Positions 1-7,160 of a DNA stretch of 33,697 nucleotides are shown here, piece after piece (the stretch's first letter is position 1; each line of letters opens with the position of its first letter). Under the pieces are notes generated by a model. It was not told the DNA's origin, did not search any database, and saw only the letters and a list, made by a program, of their open reading frames with translations. The translations under genes and the position numbers were made by a program. The DNA is from Candidatus Gallionella acididurans. Lineage in GTDB: Bacteria > Pseudomonadota > Gammaproteobacteria > Burkholderiales > Gallionellaceae. The stretch lies in NCBI GenBank assembly GCA_001577345.1, contig LSLI01000023.1:1-33697 (forward strand). The letters run 5' to 3'.

Positions 1-216
1 CTCAAGGCACTGGGCGGCCGGGGCGGCGTGAGCATCATGTCACAGCTGTGCGGTACCCTGCTCGGTGTCGTGATCGCTTTTGCCGGCGGCTATCTGGTCT
101 ATGGTGCGTTGAAAAAACTGGTGGGCATACGCCTGAGTGCCGAGGAGGAATTCAACGGCACCGACCTGAGCGTCCACAAAATCAGCGCGACACCGGAGCG
201 CGAGTCGGGCTGGTGA
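1..216 (+). CDS. amtB: Ammonium transporter (Amt family), C-terminal fragment
   Basis: The frame is open from the first base and stops at TGA 214-216, so only the last 71 residues of a longer gene are present. They hold one hydrophobic helix (about residues 14-36) followed by a cytoplasmic tail with GIRLSAEEEFNGTDLSVHK. A last helix followed by G-[IL]-R-[LV]-S-x-E-x-E-x-x-G-x-D-x-S-x-H is the usual end of Amt/MEP ammonium channels, whose C-terminal tail couples the trimer and contacts GlnK-type PII proteins. These channels move ammonium or ammonia across the inner membrane. The ATG at 37 or GTG at 28 is internal and not a real start. Assignment rests on this short tail only. No glnK is visible in the window; it would lie upstream if present. 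Confidence 0.78.
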   Translation, partial: LKALGGRGGVSIMSQLCGTLLGVVIAFAGGYLVYGALKKLVGIRLSAEEEFNGTDLSVHKISATPERESGW

Positions 217-298
217 TCGACCCTATGCCAGGGAACAATAAAAGCTGTCGGGATAAAGAGCCTGTGCTGACCTCCCGCATCCCGGATCAAGGATACCC

Positions 299-396
299 CG
301 TCATTGCGAGTCGGCAAAGCCGACGTGGCAATCCAGACGGCTTAAACAAAATGCATCTTTGTCTTGCTGGATTGCTTCACTTCGTTCGCAATGACG
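299..396. repeat. Hairpin-forming intergenic repeat (MITE/REP-like)
   Basis: The outer arms CGTCATTGCG (299-308) and CGCAATGACG (387-396) are exact inverse complements. A second internal pair, GCAATCCAG (328-336) and CTGGATTGC (367-375), is also exact, so the transcript could fold into a long interrupted hairpin. The words CATTGCGAG, GTGGCAATCCAG and TTCACTTCGTTCGCAATGACG-like ends are those of a short repeat I recall from intergenic DNA of many proteobacteria. It has no coding capacity. It sits between the amt tail and the NRAMP gene. Confidence 0.7.
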
Positions 397-436
397 GCAT
401 GGGTGTCATGAATTGACGGCATGGGTGTCATGAATT
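393..436. repeat. Tandem duplication of a 22-bp unit
   Basis: A 22-base unit beginning GACGGCATGGGTGTCATG occupies 393-414 and is repeated perfectly at 415-436. The first copy starts inside the right arm of the hairpin repeat, so the duplication includes the repeat boundary and probably arose by slippage there. Confidence 0.9.
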
Positions 437-552
437 ATGGAAATATCATGGATGAATCTGCGAGATCAGTGCCGCATTGCATGCCGGCAATACGTGCGCT
501 AGCGTACTGATGAAATGTGATCGTCGTTGCAATATGAATACCGGCGCTCGGG

Positions 553-1884
553 ATGACCCGCACGCCTGATATCGCACACAGCAGCCAAATCCAGCCGGCA
601 TCCATGAAAAAAACCCTACTCCTGTGGCTGAGCAAGCTGGGGCCCGGCCTGATTACCGGGGCGGCAGATGACGACCCCAGCGGGATCGCCACTTATTCCC
701 AGGGCGGTGCGCAATATGGATTCGCCACGCTGTGGACGTTGTTCCTGACCTATCCGCTGATGGTAGGGATCCAGGTGATCAGCGCGCGCATCGGCTGTGT
801 CACCGGCCATGGCCTGGGCACAAACATCGCAAAATCCAATTCCCGAGGCGTCGCAACGACTTTGGTCGCATTGCTGCTGGTCGCCAACACCATCAACATC
901 GGGGCCGACCTGGCGGCAATGGCCGACGCTGTCCAGCTGGTGGCCGGCGGACCGAGACACATCTATGCGGTCGCGTTAGGGCTGACCTGCCTGTTATTGC
1001 AGGTGTTCATACCTTACCAGAGATACGTCCGGGTATTGAAGTGGCTGACGCTGACATTGTTCGCCTATGTGGGGACGGTATTCGCCTCCCACGTGCCGTG
1101 GGGCGCGGTGTTGCACGGGACACTGTTCCCGAGGGTCGAGATTACACCGGATTACCTGCTGCTCATCGTGGCCATATTTGGCACAACGATCAGCCCCTAT
1201 CTGTTCTTCTGGCAGGCGGGGCAGGAGGTGGAGGAACTGGAAGTGCGGCAAAGCAAGGATTCCCTGCGCAATTCGCCGCAAGATGCGCTGCGCCAACTGC
1301 GCCGCATCAATATCGATACCGCACTGGGCATGGCATTCTCCAACATCATCGCCTTCTTCATCATGCTGACCACAGCCGTCACACTGTATACGCACGGGCT
1401 GCATGACATCCAGACTTCCGCCCAGGCCGCTGAGGCACTGCGCCCGATTGGCGGAGAATTCACGTTTCTTCTGTTTGCTGCCGGCATCATCGGCACCGGC
1501 ATGCTGGCCGTTCCGGTGCTGGCTGGTTCGGCTGCTTATGCAGTGGGGGAAACTTTCCGCTGGCCGTCCAGCCTGGGCTTGAGACTTAATGAAGCCAAGT
1601 ATTTCTATGCGATCATCGCGATCGCAACTCTGGTTGGCGTGCTTCTGGTTTTCAGCCCCATCGATCCGGTCAAGGCGCTGTTGTGGAGTGCGATGATCAA
1701 CGGCGTGATATCCGTCCCGTTGATGCTGGCGATGATGCGCATCTCGACGCGGCAGGACATCATGGGCGGATTTGTGATCGGCACCCGCCTGAAATGGCTG
1801 GGTTGGCTGGCTACCGGGGTGATGGCTGTCACGGTGTTGGCATTCGGCTTGACCAGCCTGGCGGGATATTTGAAGCCGGATTGA
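553..1884 (+). CDS. NRAMP-family divalent metal transporter, divergent clade
   Basis: A polytopic inner-membrane protein of 443 residues with about eleven hydrophobic segments, the size and pattern of NRAMP (PF01566) proton-coupled metal transporters. The helix-1 signature reads GPGLITGAADDDPSG (residues 30-44), where classical MntH has DPGN. The helix-6 signature reads TISPY (212-216), where classical proteins have a methionine in MPH; that methionine is the soft metal ligand for Mn/Fe. Both metal-site motifs are therefore altered, and the substrate cannot be assumed to be manganese. Start: ATG 553 gives the longest frame; ATG 604 (MKKTLLLWLSKLG) is equally possible because neither has a convincing Shine-Dalgarno sequence. 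It converges with the EAL gene, with 47 bp between the stop codons. Family assignment is firm, substrate unknown. Confidence 0.85.
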   Translation: MTRTPDIAHSSQIQPASMKKTLLLWLSKLGPGLITGAADDDPSGIATYSQGGAQYGFATLWTLFLTYPLMVGIQVISARIGCVTGHGLGTNIAKSNSRGVATTLVALLLVANTINIGADLAAMADAVQLVAGGPRHIYAVALGLTCLLLQVFIPYQRYVRVLKWLTLTLFAYVGTVFASHVPWGAVLHGTLFPRVEITPDYLLLIVAIFGTTISPYLFFWQAGQEVEELEVRQSKDSLRNSPQDALRQLRRINIDTALGMAFSNIIAFFIMLTTAVTLYTHGLHDIQTSAQAAEALRPIGGEFTFLLFAAGIIGTGMLAVPVLAGSAAYAVGETFRWPSSLGLRLNEAKYFYAIIAIATLVGVLLVFSPIDPVKALLWSAMINGVISVPLMLAMMRISTRQDIMGGFVIGTRLKWLGWLATGVMAVTVLAFGLTSLAGYLKPD

Positions 1885-1931
1885 TACTGCCGACTGAGAC
1901 CACGAGCCGTTCAGTACCCACACCCTATGGG

Positions 1932-4900
1932 TTACCCGGCCGCAGCCAGAGCCAGAAATTTTGCTTCGAAAATCTCGCTAGCCACCGCTTTGCTGAACAG
2001 GAAGCCCTGCATTTCGTCGCAGCTCAACAAGCGGAGCAGGCGCGATTGCTCCCGGGTTTCGACGCCCTCCGCCACCACTTTGAGATTCAGCGAGTGCGCC
2101 AGCTTGATGATCGTGGACACCAGCGCCAATCCTTCCGGCCCGGCCGCCATGCCGGTCACGAACGAGCGGTCGATCTTCAGCGTGTCCACCGGCAGTCTGA
2201 CCAGATAGCTGAGCGAAGAGAAGCCGGTGCCGAAGTCGTCGACGGCTATCGTGACGCCCATCGCGCGGATCGCCTGCAGGCTGGCGATACTGTGCCTGAC
2301 GTCGGCCATGATCAGGCTTTCGGTGATCTCCAGCTCCAGCCCCTCGGCCGCATGCGCGTCGATGCCGATCTTCTGTTCGATCTCGGCGATGAAACCGCGA
2401 TTGCGCAGCTGCAGCGGCGACACATTGACCGCGATGCGCACCGCTGCCAGGCCGGCAGCCCGCCAGCGCAGGTAATCCGCGATGGCCTGGCGCAGCGCCC
2501 AGCGCCCGACGTCGTAGATCAGGCCGGTCTCTTCCAGGATCGGGATGAAACGGCCCGGCGGCACCAGGCCGGTGCGCGGATCATTCCAGCGGATCAGAGC
2601 CTCGGCGCTGGTGACCTTGCCGCTGACCAGGTTCACCTTTGGCTGGTAATGGAGCACGAATTCCTCGTTGTCGTATGCCTGGCGCAGCTGGTTTTCCAGC
2701 GTGAGCTTGCTGGCCACCGCCTCGGTCATTTTCTGCGTGTGGAACAGGTAGCGCTCGCCGCTCTCCTTGGCTTTTTTGAGCGCGGCCTCGGCGTTCCTGA
2801 GCAGGGTGTCCGCATCATCACCGTCATCCGGGAATAGTGCGATGCCAACCTTGATACCGATGCGAAACACGGTGTCATCGAGCAGGAACGGATGCTGAAC
2901 AAACGCTGCCATGGTTTTCTCGACCAGCCTTGCCAGGTCTTCATTTTGCCTGACTTCCGGCATCACCAGCGCAAAATGGTCCGCATCTATGCGCGCCAAC
3001 AGATTGGCATCGCCCGCATTTTGCGTCATCCACTCCGCCACCTGTCTCAGCAGCGCGTCACCGGTCGCCCGGCCGAGGCTGTCGTTGATGTTCTTGAACC
3101 GCTCAATGTCGATCAGGCCTATCGCAAGCTTGTACCCGCCCTGGACTGCGCCGCGCATATACTGTGTCACCCGATCGAGAAACAGCGTGCGGTTGGCCAG
3201 CCCTGTCAGCACATCGTAGTAGGCAAGGTAATCAAGCCGCTCCTGTTTGCTGATATGGTCGATCGCGAACGAGACATCGCCGGCCAGTTCCGTCAGCAAC
3301 TTAATCTCTGCGTCATGGAAGAATTCGGTCTCGCTGGCATACAGCGTGATCATGCCCACCGCCTCACCAGATACCAGCAATGGCAAAACGATCATCGAGC
3401 GGATCCCGGATTCGGCATATTGCTTGCCCAACAAAACCCTGGAATCGCTTAGCGTATCGTTGGAAACAACGACCTTGTTCTCCCTGATTGCAGGGACAAT
3501 CATGCTGCTTGCAGCAAGCTCACCTGAAGAAAATGCATTTTTGATGGCGTTGACGAGAGCTGCGTCCTTGCCCGCCGAAGCGACCAGGAGGATTTTCATC
3601 GTGTTCCGATCCACGCTAGTTATCAGGGCCATGCGGAAACCGCCCACCTCGACCGCAACACTGCACGCCTGCCTGAACAACTCGTCGCGATCAAGCACGC
3701 GCACGATCAGCGAGTTGATGCCGCTCAGCACTGCATAGACACGATTCAGGAATGTGATTCTCGCTTCCGCCCGCTTGTTTTCGGTGATGTCGCGGAAATA
3801 CCAGACGCGCCCGAAATGCTTGCCATCTTCTCCAATGACAGGAGCGGAATACCGGTCGATTATCCTGCCATCTTTAAGCGGTATTTCTTCGCGACTCTTT
3901 TCGTCGCGATGCCGGTACAGATATCGGACCCGCGCGGTGAATTCTTCCAGATTCTCAACCTGGTCAGCAACAAATTGCAGTACCGGTGCATCCACATGCG
4001 CACTCACGAGCTGGGGTGCAAGCTGCCATAGCTCGATGAAATTCTGATTGAAGGAAATGATTTCTCCGTTCTCGCCCACCACCAGGATGGCATCTAGCGA
4101 AGTCTCCTGCTGGGTCTTGAGGATGGTGTTCTTGTATTTTATTTCCTCTTCAGCGCGCTCGCGCCGGGATTCGCGGGCGAAGTTGTCGAGTGCAAAGCTG
4201 ATATCAGCGGACATTTCAACCAACAGGTCGCGCGCGGCTTCGTCGAAGGGGTTTATCTCCCCGGCAAACAGCGTGAAAGCGCCGATGACCACACCATTCC
4301 TGTGCAAGGGCAATGAGGCTGATGCGGCCAAGCCGGCAAGTACGGCACGCTGATGCCAGGGAGCAGTTGACGGGTCGCCCATATAATCCTGGCACCAATA
4401 CAGACGGTTCTCCCGGATGGCAGTGCCGATCGGGCCGAGCCCAAACGGGTTATCGGCATCCACCGAGACACTCATGTCATTCAGGTACCCGGTGCCATCA
4501 CCGAAACTGGCGACCGGCCGAACCATGCGGGTCTTGCTGTCGACCAGGCCGACCCACGCCATCTTCATGCCGCCGAACTGCACAGCGGCGCGGCAGACCT
4601 GAAGGAATAACTCATCCTCGCTGGTGCAGTGCACGATAGACTTGTTGCACTGGCTCAGCGCGGTATAGAGTTTGGTGTACCGCTGGATTTTCGCTTCAGC
4701 TGTCTTACGCTCAGTAATATTCCGGATATTGCACTGAATGACCTTGATGCCTTCGCAGTCGTAAGAATTGCTGACGAATTCAACGGCAATCTCTGTTCCT
4801 GATTTTGTTTTCAGCGGAAGGTCTTTGTATCGAACATACCCCGTCGCTTGCAACTGCGCGAACATTTCCTTGCTTTCGGCCCTGTCCGCGAACGCACCTA

Positions 4901-5114
4901 TTTCCCATAGTTTTTTTCCGAGGAACTCGGCATGCGTGTACCCCAGCATCTCGACCAGGTAGGGATTGACGTCCTCGATCTGGGCGGTGTCGGCGTTAAG
5001 CAGCAGAATCCCGTCCCGGGCAGTCTCGAACAGCCGGCGGTAGCGGCTTTCGGATATTCGCAGCGCTGCGCCAACCGCATCGGCAACAGATGATACTGAG
5101 TGATCGGATGGCAT
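1932..5114 (-). CDS. PAS-GAF-PAS-GAF-GGDEF-EAL protein, probable c-di-GMP phosphodiesterase
   Basis: 1060 residues with no membrane segment. Order: PAS (about 20-135), GAF (155-310), PAS (330-445), GAF (465-620), GGDEF domain (625-790), EAL (805-1050). The GGDEF active-site signature is degenerate: residues 707-714 read ARIDADHF where active cyclases have ARLGGDEF, so diguanylate cyclase activity is unlikely. The EAL domain keeps its catalytic set: EALIRW at 838-843, NVSP at 897-900, ELEITES at 927-933, DDFGTG at 959-964, KIDRSF at 980-985 and AEGVET at 1015-1020. I infer a cytoplasmic c-di-GMP phosphodiesterase controlled by PAS/GAF sensing; the GGDEF remnant may bind GTP as an allosteric module. 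Start ATG 5112-5114 is preceded by GGAGAG at a good distance. The gene is monocistronic, so targets cannot be read from context. Confidence 0.93.
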   Translation of the reverse strand: MPSDHSVSSVADAVGAALRISESRYRRLFETARDGILLLNADTAQIEDVNPYLVEMLGYTHAEFLGKKLWEIGAFADRAESKEMFAQLQATGYVRYKDLPLKTKSGTEIAVEFVSNSYDCEGIKVIQCNIRNITERKTAEAKIQRYTKLYTALSQCNKSIVHCTSEDELFLQVCRAAVQFGGMKMAWVGLVDSKTRMVRPVASFGDGTGYLNDMSVSVDADNPFGLGPIGTAIRENRLYWCQDYMGDPSTAPWHQRAVLAGLAASASLPLHRNGVVIGAFTLFAGEINPFDEAARDLLVEMSADISFALDNFARESRRERAEEEIKYKNTILKTQQETSLDAILVVGENGEIISFNQNFIELWQLAPQLVSAHVDAPVLQFVADQVENLEEFTARVRYLYRHRDEKSREEIPLKDGRIIDRYSAPVIGEDGKHFGRVWYFRDITENKRAEARITFLNRVYAVLSGINSLIVRVLDRDELFRQACSVAVEVGGFRMALITSVDRNTMKILLVASAGKDAALVNAIKNAFSSGELAASSMIVPAIRENKVVVSNDTLSDSRVLLGKQYAESGIRSMIVLPLLVSGEAVGMITLYASETEFFHDAEIKLLTELAGDVSFAIDHISKQERLDYLAYYDVLTGLANRTLFLDRVTQYMRGAVQGGYKLAIGLIDIERFKNINDSLGRATGDALLRQVAEWMTQNAGDANLLARIDADHFALVMPEVRQNEDLARLVEKTMAAFVQHPFLLDDTVFRIGIKVGIALFPDDGDDADTLLRNAEAALKKAKESGERYLFHTQKMTEAVASKLTLENQLRQAYDNEEFVLHYQPKVNLVSGKVTSAEALIRWNDPRTGLVPPGRFIPILEETGLIYDVGRWALRQAIADYLRWRAAGLAAVRIAVNVSPLQLRNRGFIAEIEQKIGIDAHAAEGLELEITESLIMADVRHSIASLQAIRAMGVTIAVDDFGTGFSSLSYLVRLPVDTLKIDRSFVTGMAAGPEGLALVSTIIKLAHSLNLKVVAEGVETREQSRLLRLLSCDEMQGFLFSKAVASEIFEAKFLALAAAG

Positions 5115-5497
5115 GGAAGCTCTCCGTGAAAGGCTATGTGGATGGCTTGCAACGCAGATTCCGGGCAGGGAAGCACTATTTCATGTTTGATTCCCACCCG
5201 CCGAGTATCTCGCATGAACACGATATCAAGCTGTTTTATTATCGCAGGCTCCACCAGGCAAACCGTGCGCTAACGTACATAGAATGGATCAATCCATTGC
5301 CTTACAGCCTGCGGCATCAGCAAGTGGGGCCGGATGCGGGCTCAGCCCGGCAATAGCATGATCGATGGATCGGACCGGGGGATCGGGCCGGGAGGAACGC
5401 GGGTTCGTCAGCTTGGGTAATTTCTGCCCAGCCCTGATAGTCAGCTTTCGACCCAAAGACCGGCAAAGTACGAAACTGTCCGGGTTGGTGGCGTTGG
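5115..5497. other. Intergenic stretch, no gene seen
   Basis: 383 bp between the EAL gene start and the end of the small exported protein gene. Open frames here are short, lack ribosome sites and overlap neighbouring genes in other frames. It must hold the promoter of the EAL gene, but I see no clear -35/-10 pair and no strong terminator hairpin with a T run. Confidence 0.5.
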
Positions 5498-5866
5498 CTA
5501 CAAGTGGCAGGTGGCGGTCTTGACCCTGGCGTCCAGGAAGTTCTTTTTGCTGATGCCGGTATCGACCTGGACTTCGCCCGTGATTGTCCCCGGAGTATTC
5601 TTGAACACACCTATCGGCGACTGCCGCAGGTCTCTGGAACCCACATGCCCATCGTAGGCCGCCATGATCGATTTCAGTTCGACATCGACATCGCAATAGA
5701 CCATCCCAATATTCCGTGTGGACTCATAGCCGGTGATCGTGAAAGGTATCCTGACATAGCAGGTCACCACACAGTAATTGTCGGATGCCCCCAGCGTAAG
5801 CTGGGGAGCGGCATGGGCTGTCCCGATCACAATTGACAGCCATATAAATACCGTTGCTTTAAGCAC
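5498..5866 (-). CDS. Small exported protein of unknown function
   Basis: Predicted preprotein of 122 residues. From GTG 5864-5866 it begins with a short basic end and a hydrophobic core ending TAHA before APQ, a clean Sec signal peptide cut after residue 19. That start has GGGGA six bases upstream; an in-frame TTG at 5891-5893 would give 131 residues but has no ribosome site. The mature part has four cysteines (near its start a CVVTC pair, one in YCDVDVE, one at the C-terminal TCHL), suggesting periplasmic disulfides, and many beta-strand-like segments. I do not recognise the family. It precedes no gene in operon; the YceI gene upstream on the same strand is about 70 bp away and could be cotranscribed. 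Confidence 0.6.
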   Translation of the reverse strand: MLKATVFIWLSIVIGTAHAAPQLTLGASDNYCVVTCYVRIPFTITGYESTRNIGMVYCDVDVELKSIMAAYDGHVGSRDLRQSPIGVFKNTPGTITGEVQVDTGISKKNFLDARVKTATCHL

Positions 5867-5935
5867 CCCGTATCCCCAAGTGGACACTTGCAAAATTCGG
5901 AATGCTCAACCAACTTATTTTGCAGACCAATTGAA

Positions 5936-6505
5936 TCAGTCCTTGATCGCCTCGATCTCGAACACCAGCTTCACGTCGTCGCCTATCGCAGGCAATCCGT
6001 ATTTCACGCCGAAATCGGAACGCTTGATTTGCGCGCTGGCTGCGGCACCGCATTCGGCTTTCTGGTTCATCGGATTGGTGCCGCAATTGAATTCTTCTAT
6101 CTTTAGGGTGACCGGCTTGGTGACTCCCGAAATGGTCAGGTTGCCGTCCACGCTGGAAGGCACGTCACCCTTGAAGTGTACTGCGGTGGATTTGTAGGTA
6201 ATGCTGGGAAATTCTGCCGCGTTGAAAAAATCCGGCGAGCGCAGGTGCTCGTCGCGCTTTGCATAACCGGTGGTGACCGAGTCAGTTGCAATGGCCACCT
6301 CTATCGATCCATTCTTTGCCGCACGATCCAGCGTTATTTTGCCGCTGGTCTTGTCGAACCGGCCATGCATCGTGGAAAAGCCCAGGTGGTTGATGCTGAA
6401 ATTCGGGAAGGTATGAAACGGATCTATCGTGTAGCTGTCGGCAGCCAGGGCATTAATCGGGAGTGCGGCACAGATGGCGAATACGGCAAATACTGACTTG
6501 CGCAT
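5936..6505 (-). CDS. yceI: YceI-family periplasmic protein
   Basis: 189 residues: signal peptide ending NALA before ADSYTID, then a single YceI domain (PF04264), a lipocalin-like barrel that binds an isoprenoid in characterised members. Family marks are TIDPFHTFPNFSINHLGFS near the N-terminus, RDEHLRSPDFFN in the middle, SGVTKPVTL and the closing DVKLVFEIEA strand. The start is taken as ATG 6503-6505 because AAAGGA lies six bases upstream; the in-frame ATG at 6509-6511 abuts that ribosome site and is unlikely. A palindromic operator-like site lies just upstream (6533-6548), so expression is probably repressor-controlled. The actual ligand and role are unknown; E. coli YceI is known as a base-induced periplasmic protein. 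Confidence 0.92.
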   Translation of the reverse strand: MRKSVFAVFAICAALPINALAADSYTIDPFHTFPNFSINHLGFSTMHGRFDKTSGKITLDRAAKNGSIEVAIATDSVTTGYAKRDEHLRSPDFFNAAEFPSITYKSTAVHFKGDVPSSVDGNLTISGVTKPVTLKIEEFNCGTNPMNQKAECGAAASAQIKRSDFGVKYGLPAIGDDVKLVFEIEAIKD

Positions 6506-6532
6506 GATCATTCCTTTCGTGGAAATAAAAAA

Positions 6533-6548
6533 TCAAACGGGCGTTTGA
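6533..6548. promoter_or_regulatory. Operator-like palindrome upstream of yceI
   Basis: TCAAACG (6533-6539), GG, CGTTTGA (6542-6548): seven-base perfect arms around a two-base centre, 28 bp upstream of the yceI start codon. Size and symmetry fit a dimeric repressor of TetR type. No regulator gene is adjacent, so the binding protein is unknown. The following 293 bp up to the small membrane protein gene at 6842 hold no gene I can support. Confidence 0.55.
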
Positions 6549-6841
6549 CTGAGAATGAGCATATCAATCGAAATTGCTTGTGTAAAGCCGGCTGGATTGC
6601 GCTTGTTCAAGCAAGCTCGGTCAACGAACCTGGGGCACGTCGTCCGGTTGCAGGCTTCGTTTTATTGCAGGCGCGCTGCCTGGGTATCGCAGTATCCGGG
6701 GATCACCCCACAGCCAATACCGGAATAACCCGGCCTACCCTAATTTTGGCTTTTCAATCACACTTTTCCGCAGCAATGGGCTATGATTCGCCCAGCGCGG
6801 CCTGTTTGGCCGGTCTGGCACTTTATTATGAAAGGTTCATC

Positions 6842-7030
6842 ATGGATTCCAAAACACGCACACTTGTATTGTCGGTAGCCGTCTCTGTGGTCTTATGGCT
6901 GTTGGGCGGGTTTGTGTTTAACCATACGCTGGGCATTATTAGTGTATTCGTAAGCATCGCCCTTATCGGGTTGGCCGCAGGCAACATGATGAACACCCCG
7001 GAACTGGCGCACGGCGGCGAAAAGGAATAA
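6842..7030 (+). CDS. Small two-helix membrane protein
   Basis: 62 residues. ATG 6842 is preceded by GAAAGG at seven bases, which decides this start over longer in-frame readings beginning near 6545 or 6778. Two hydrophobic segments (about residues 7-29 and 30-48) are joined by a tight FNHTLG turn, and the tail is short and charged (ELAHGGEKE). It is a probable inner-membrane protein of unknown function. It is followed at 7055-7074 by a hairpin that may end the transcript, so it seems to be a single-gene unit. Confidence 0.6.
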   Translation: MDSKTRTLVLSVAVSVVLWLLGGFVFNHTLGIISVFVSIALIGLAAGNMMNTPELAHGGEKE

Positions 7031-7054
7031 CTCCGTATCGGACTGCGCAATACA

Positions 7055-7078
7055 ACGCCACCTAACGGTGGCGTGTTT
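7055..7078 (+). terminator. Probable terminator of the small membrane protein gene
   Basis: Inverted repeat ACGCCACC (7055-7062), loop TAAC, GGTGGCGT (7067-7074), followed by the short T stretch GTTT. Eight perfect pairs, 24 bp after the stop codon; the T tract is weak. Confidence 0.5.
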
Positions 7079-7160
7079 GCTTGTGACTGCAAGACTTGGC
7101 ATAGCAATACACCTTCCGGTATTGCACGCAGTCGGCTGTTCAGCCATTCCTACCAAAAAA

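Noticed and set aside
217-552. A manganese or magnesium riboswitch ahead of the NRAMP gene
   Set aside because: The space is occupied by the hairpin repeat and tandem duplication, and no conserved riboswitch core could be seen.
1683-2837. Plus-strand frame of 384 codons spanning the NRAMP gene end and the EAL gene
   Set aside because: It overlaps two firm genes in other frames and has a shadow-like composition.
6545-6841. N-terminal extension of the small membrane protein
   Set aside because: The extension lacks a ribosome site, while GAAAGG precedes ATG 6842.
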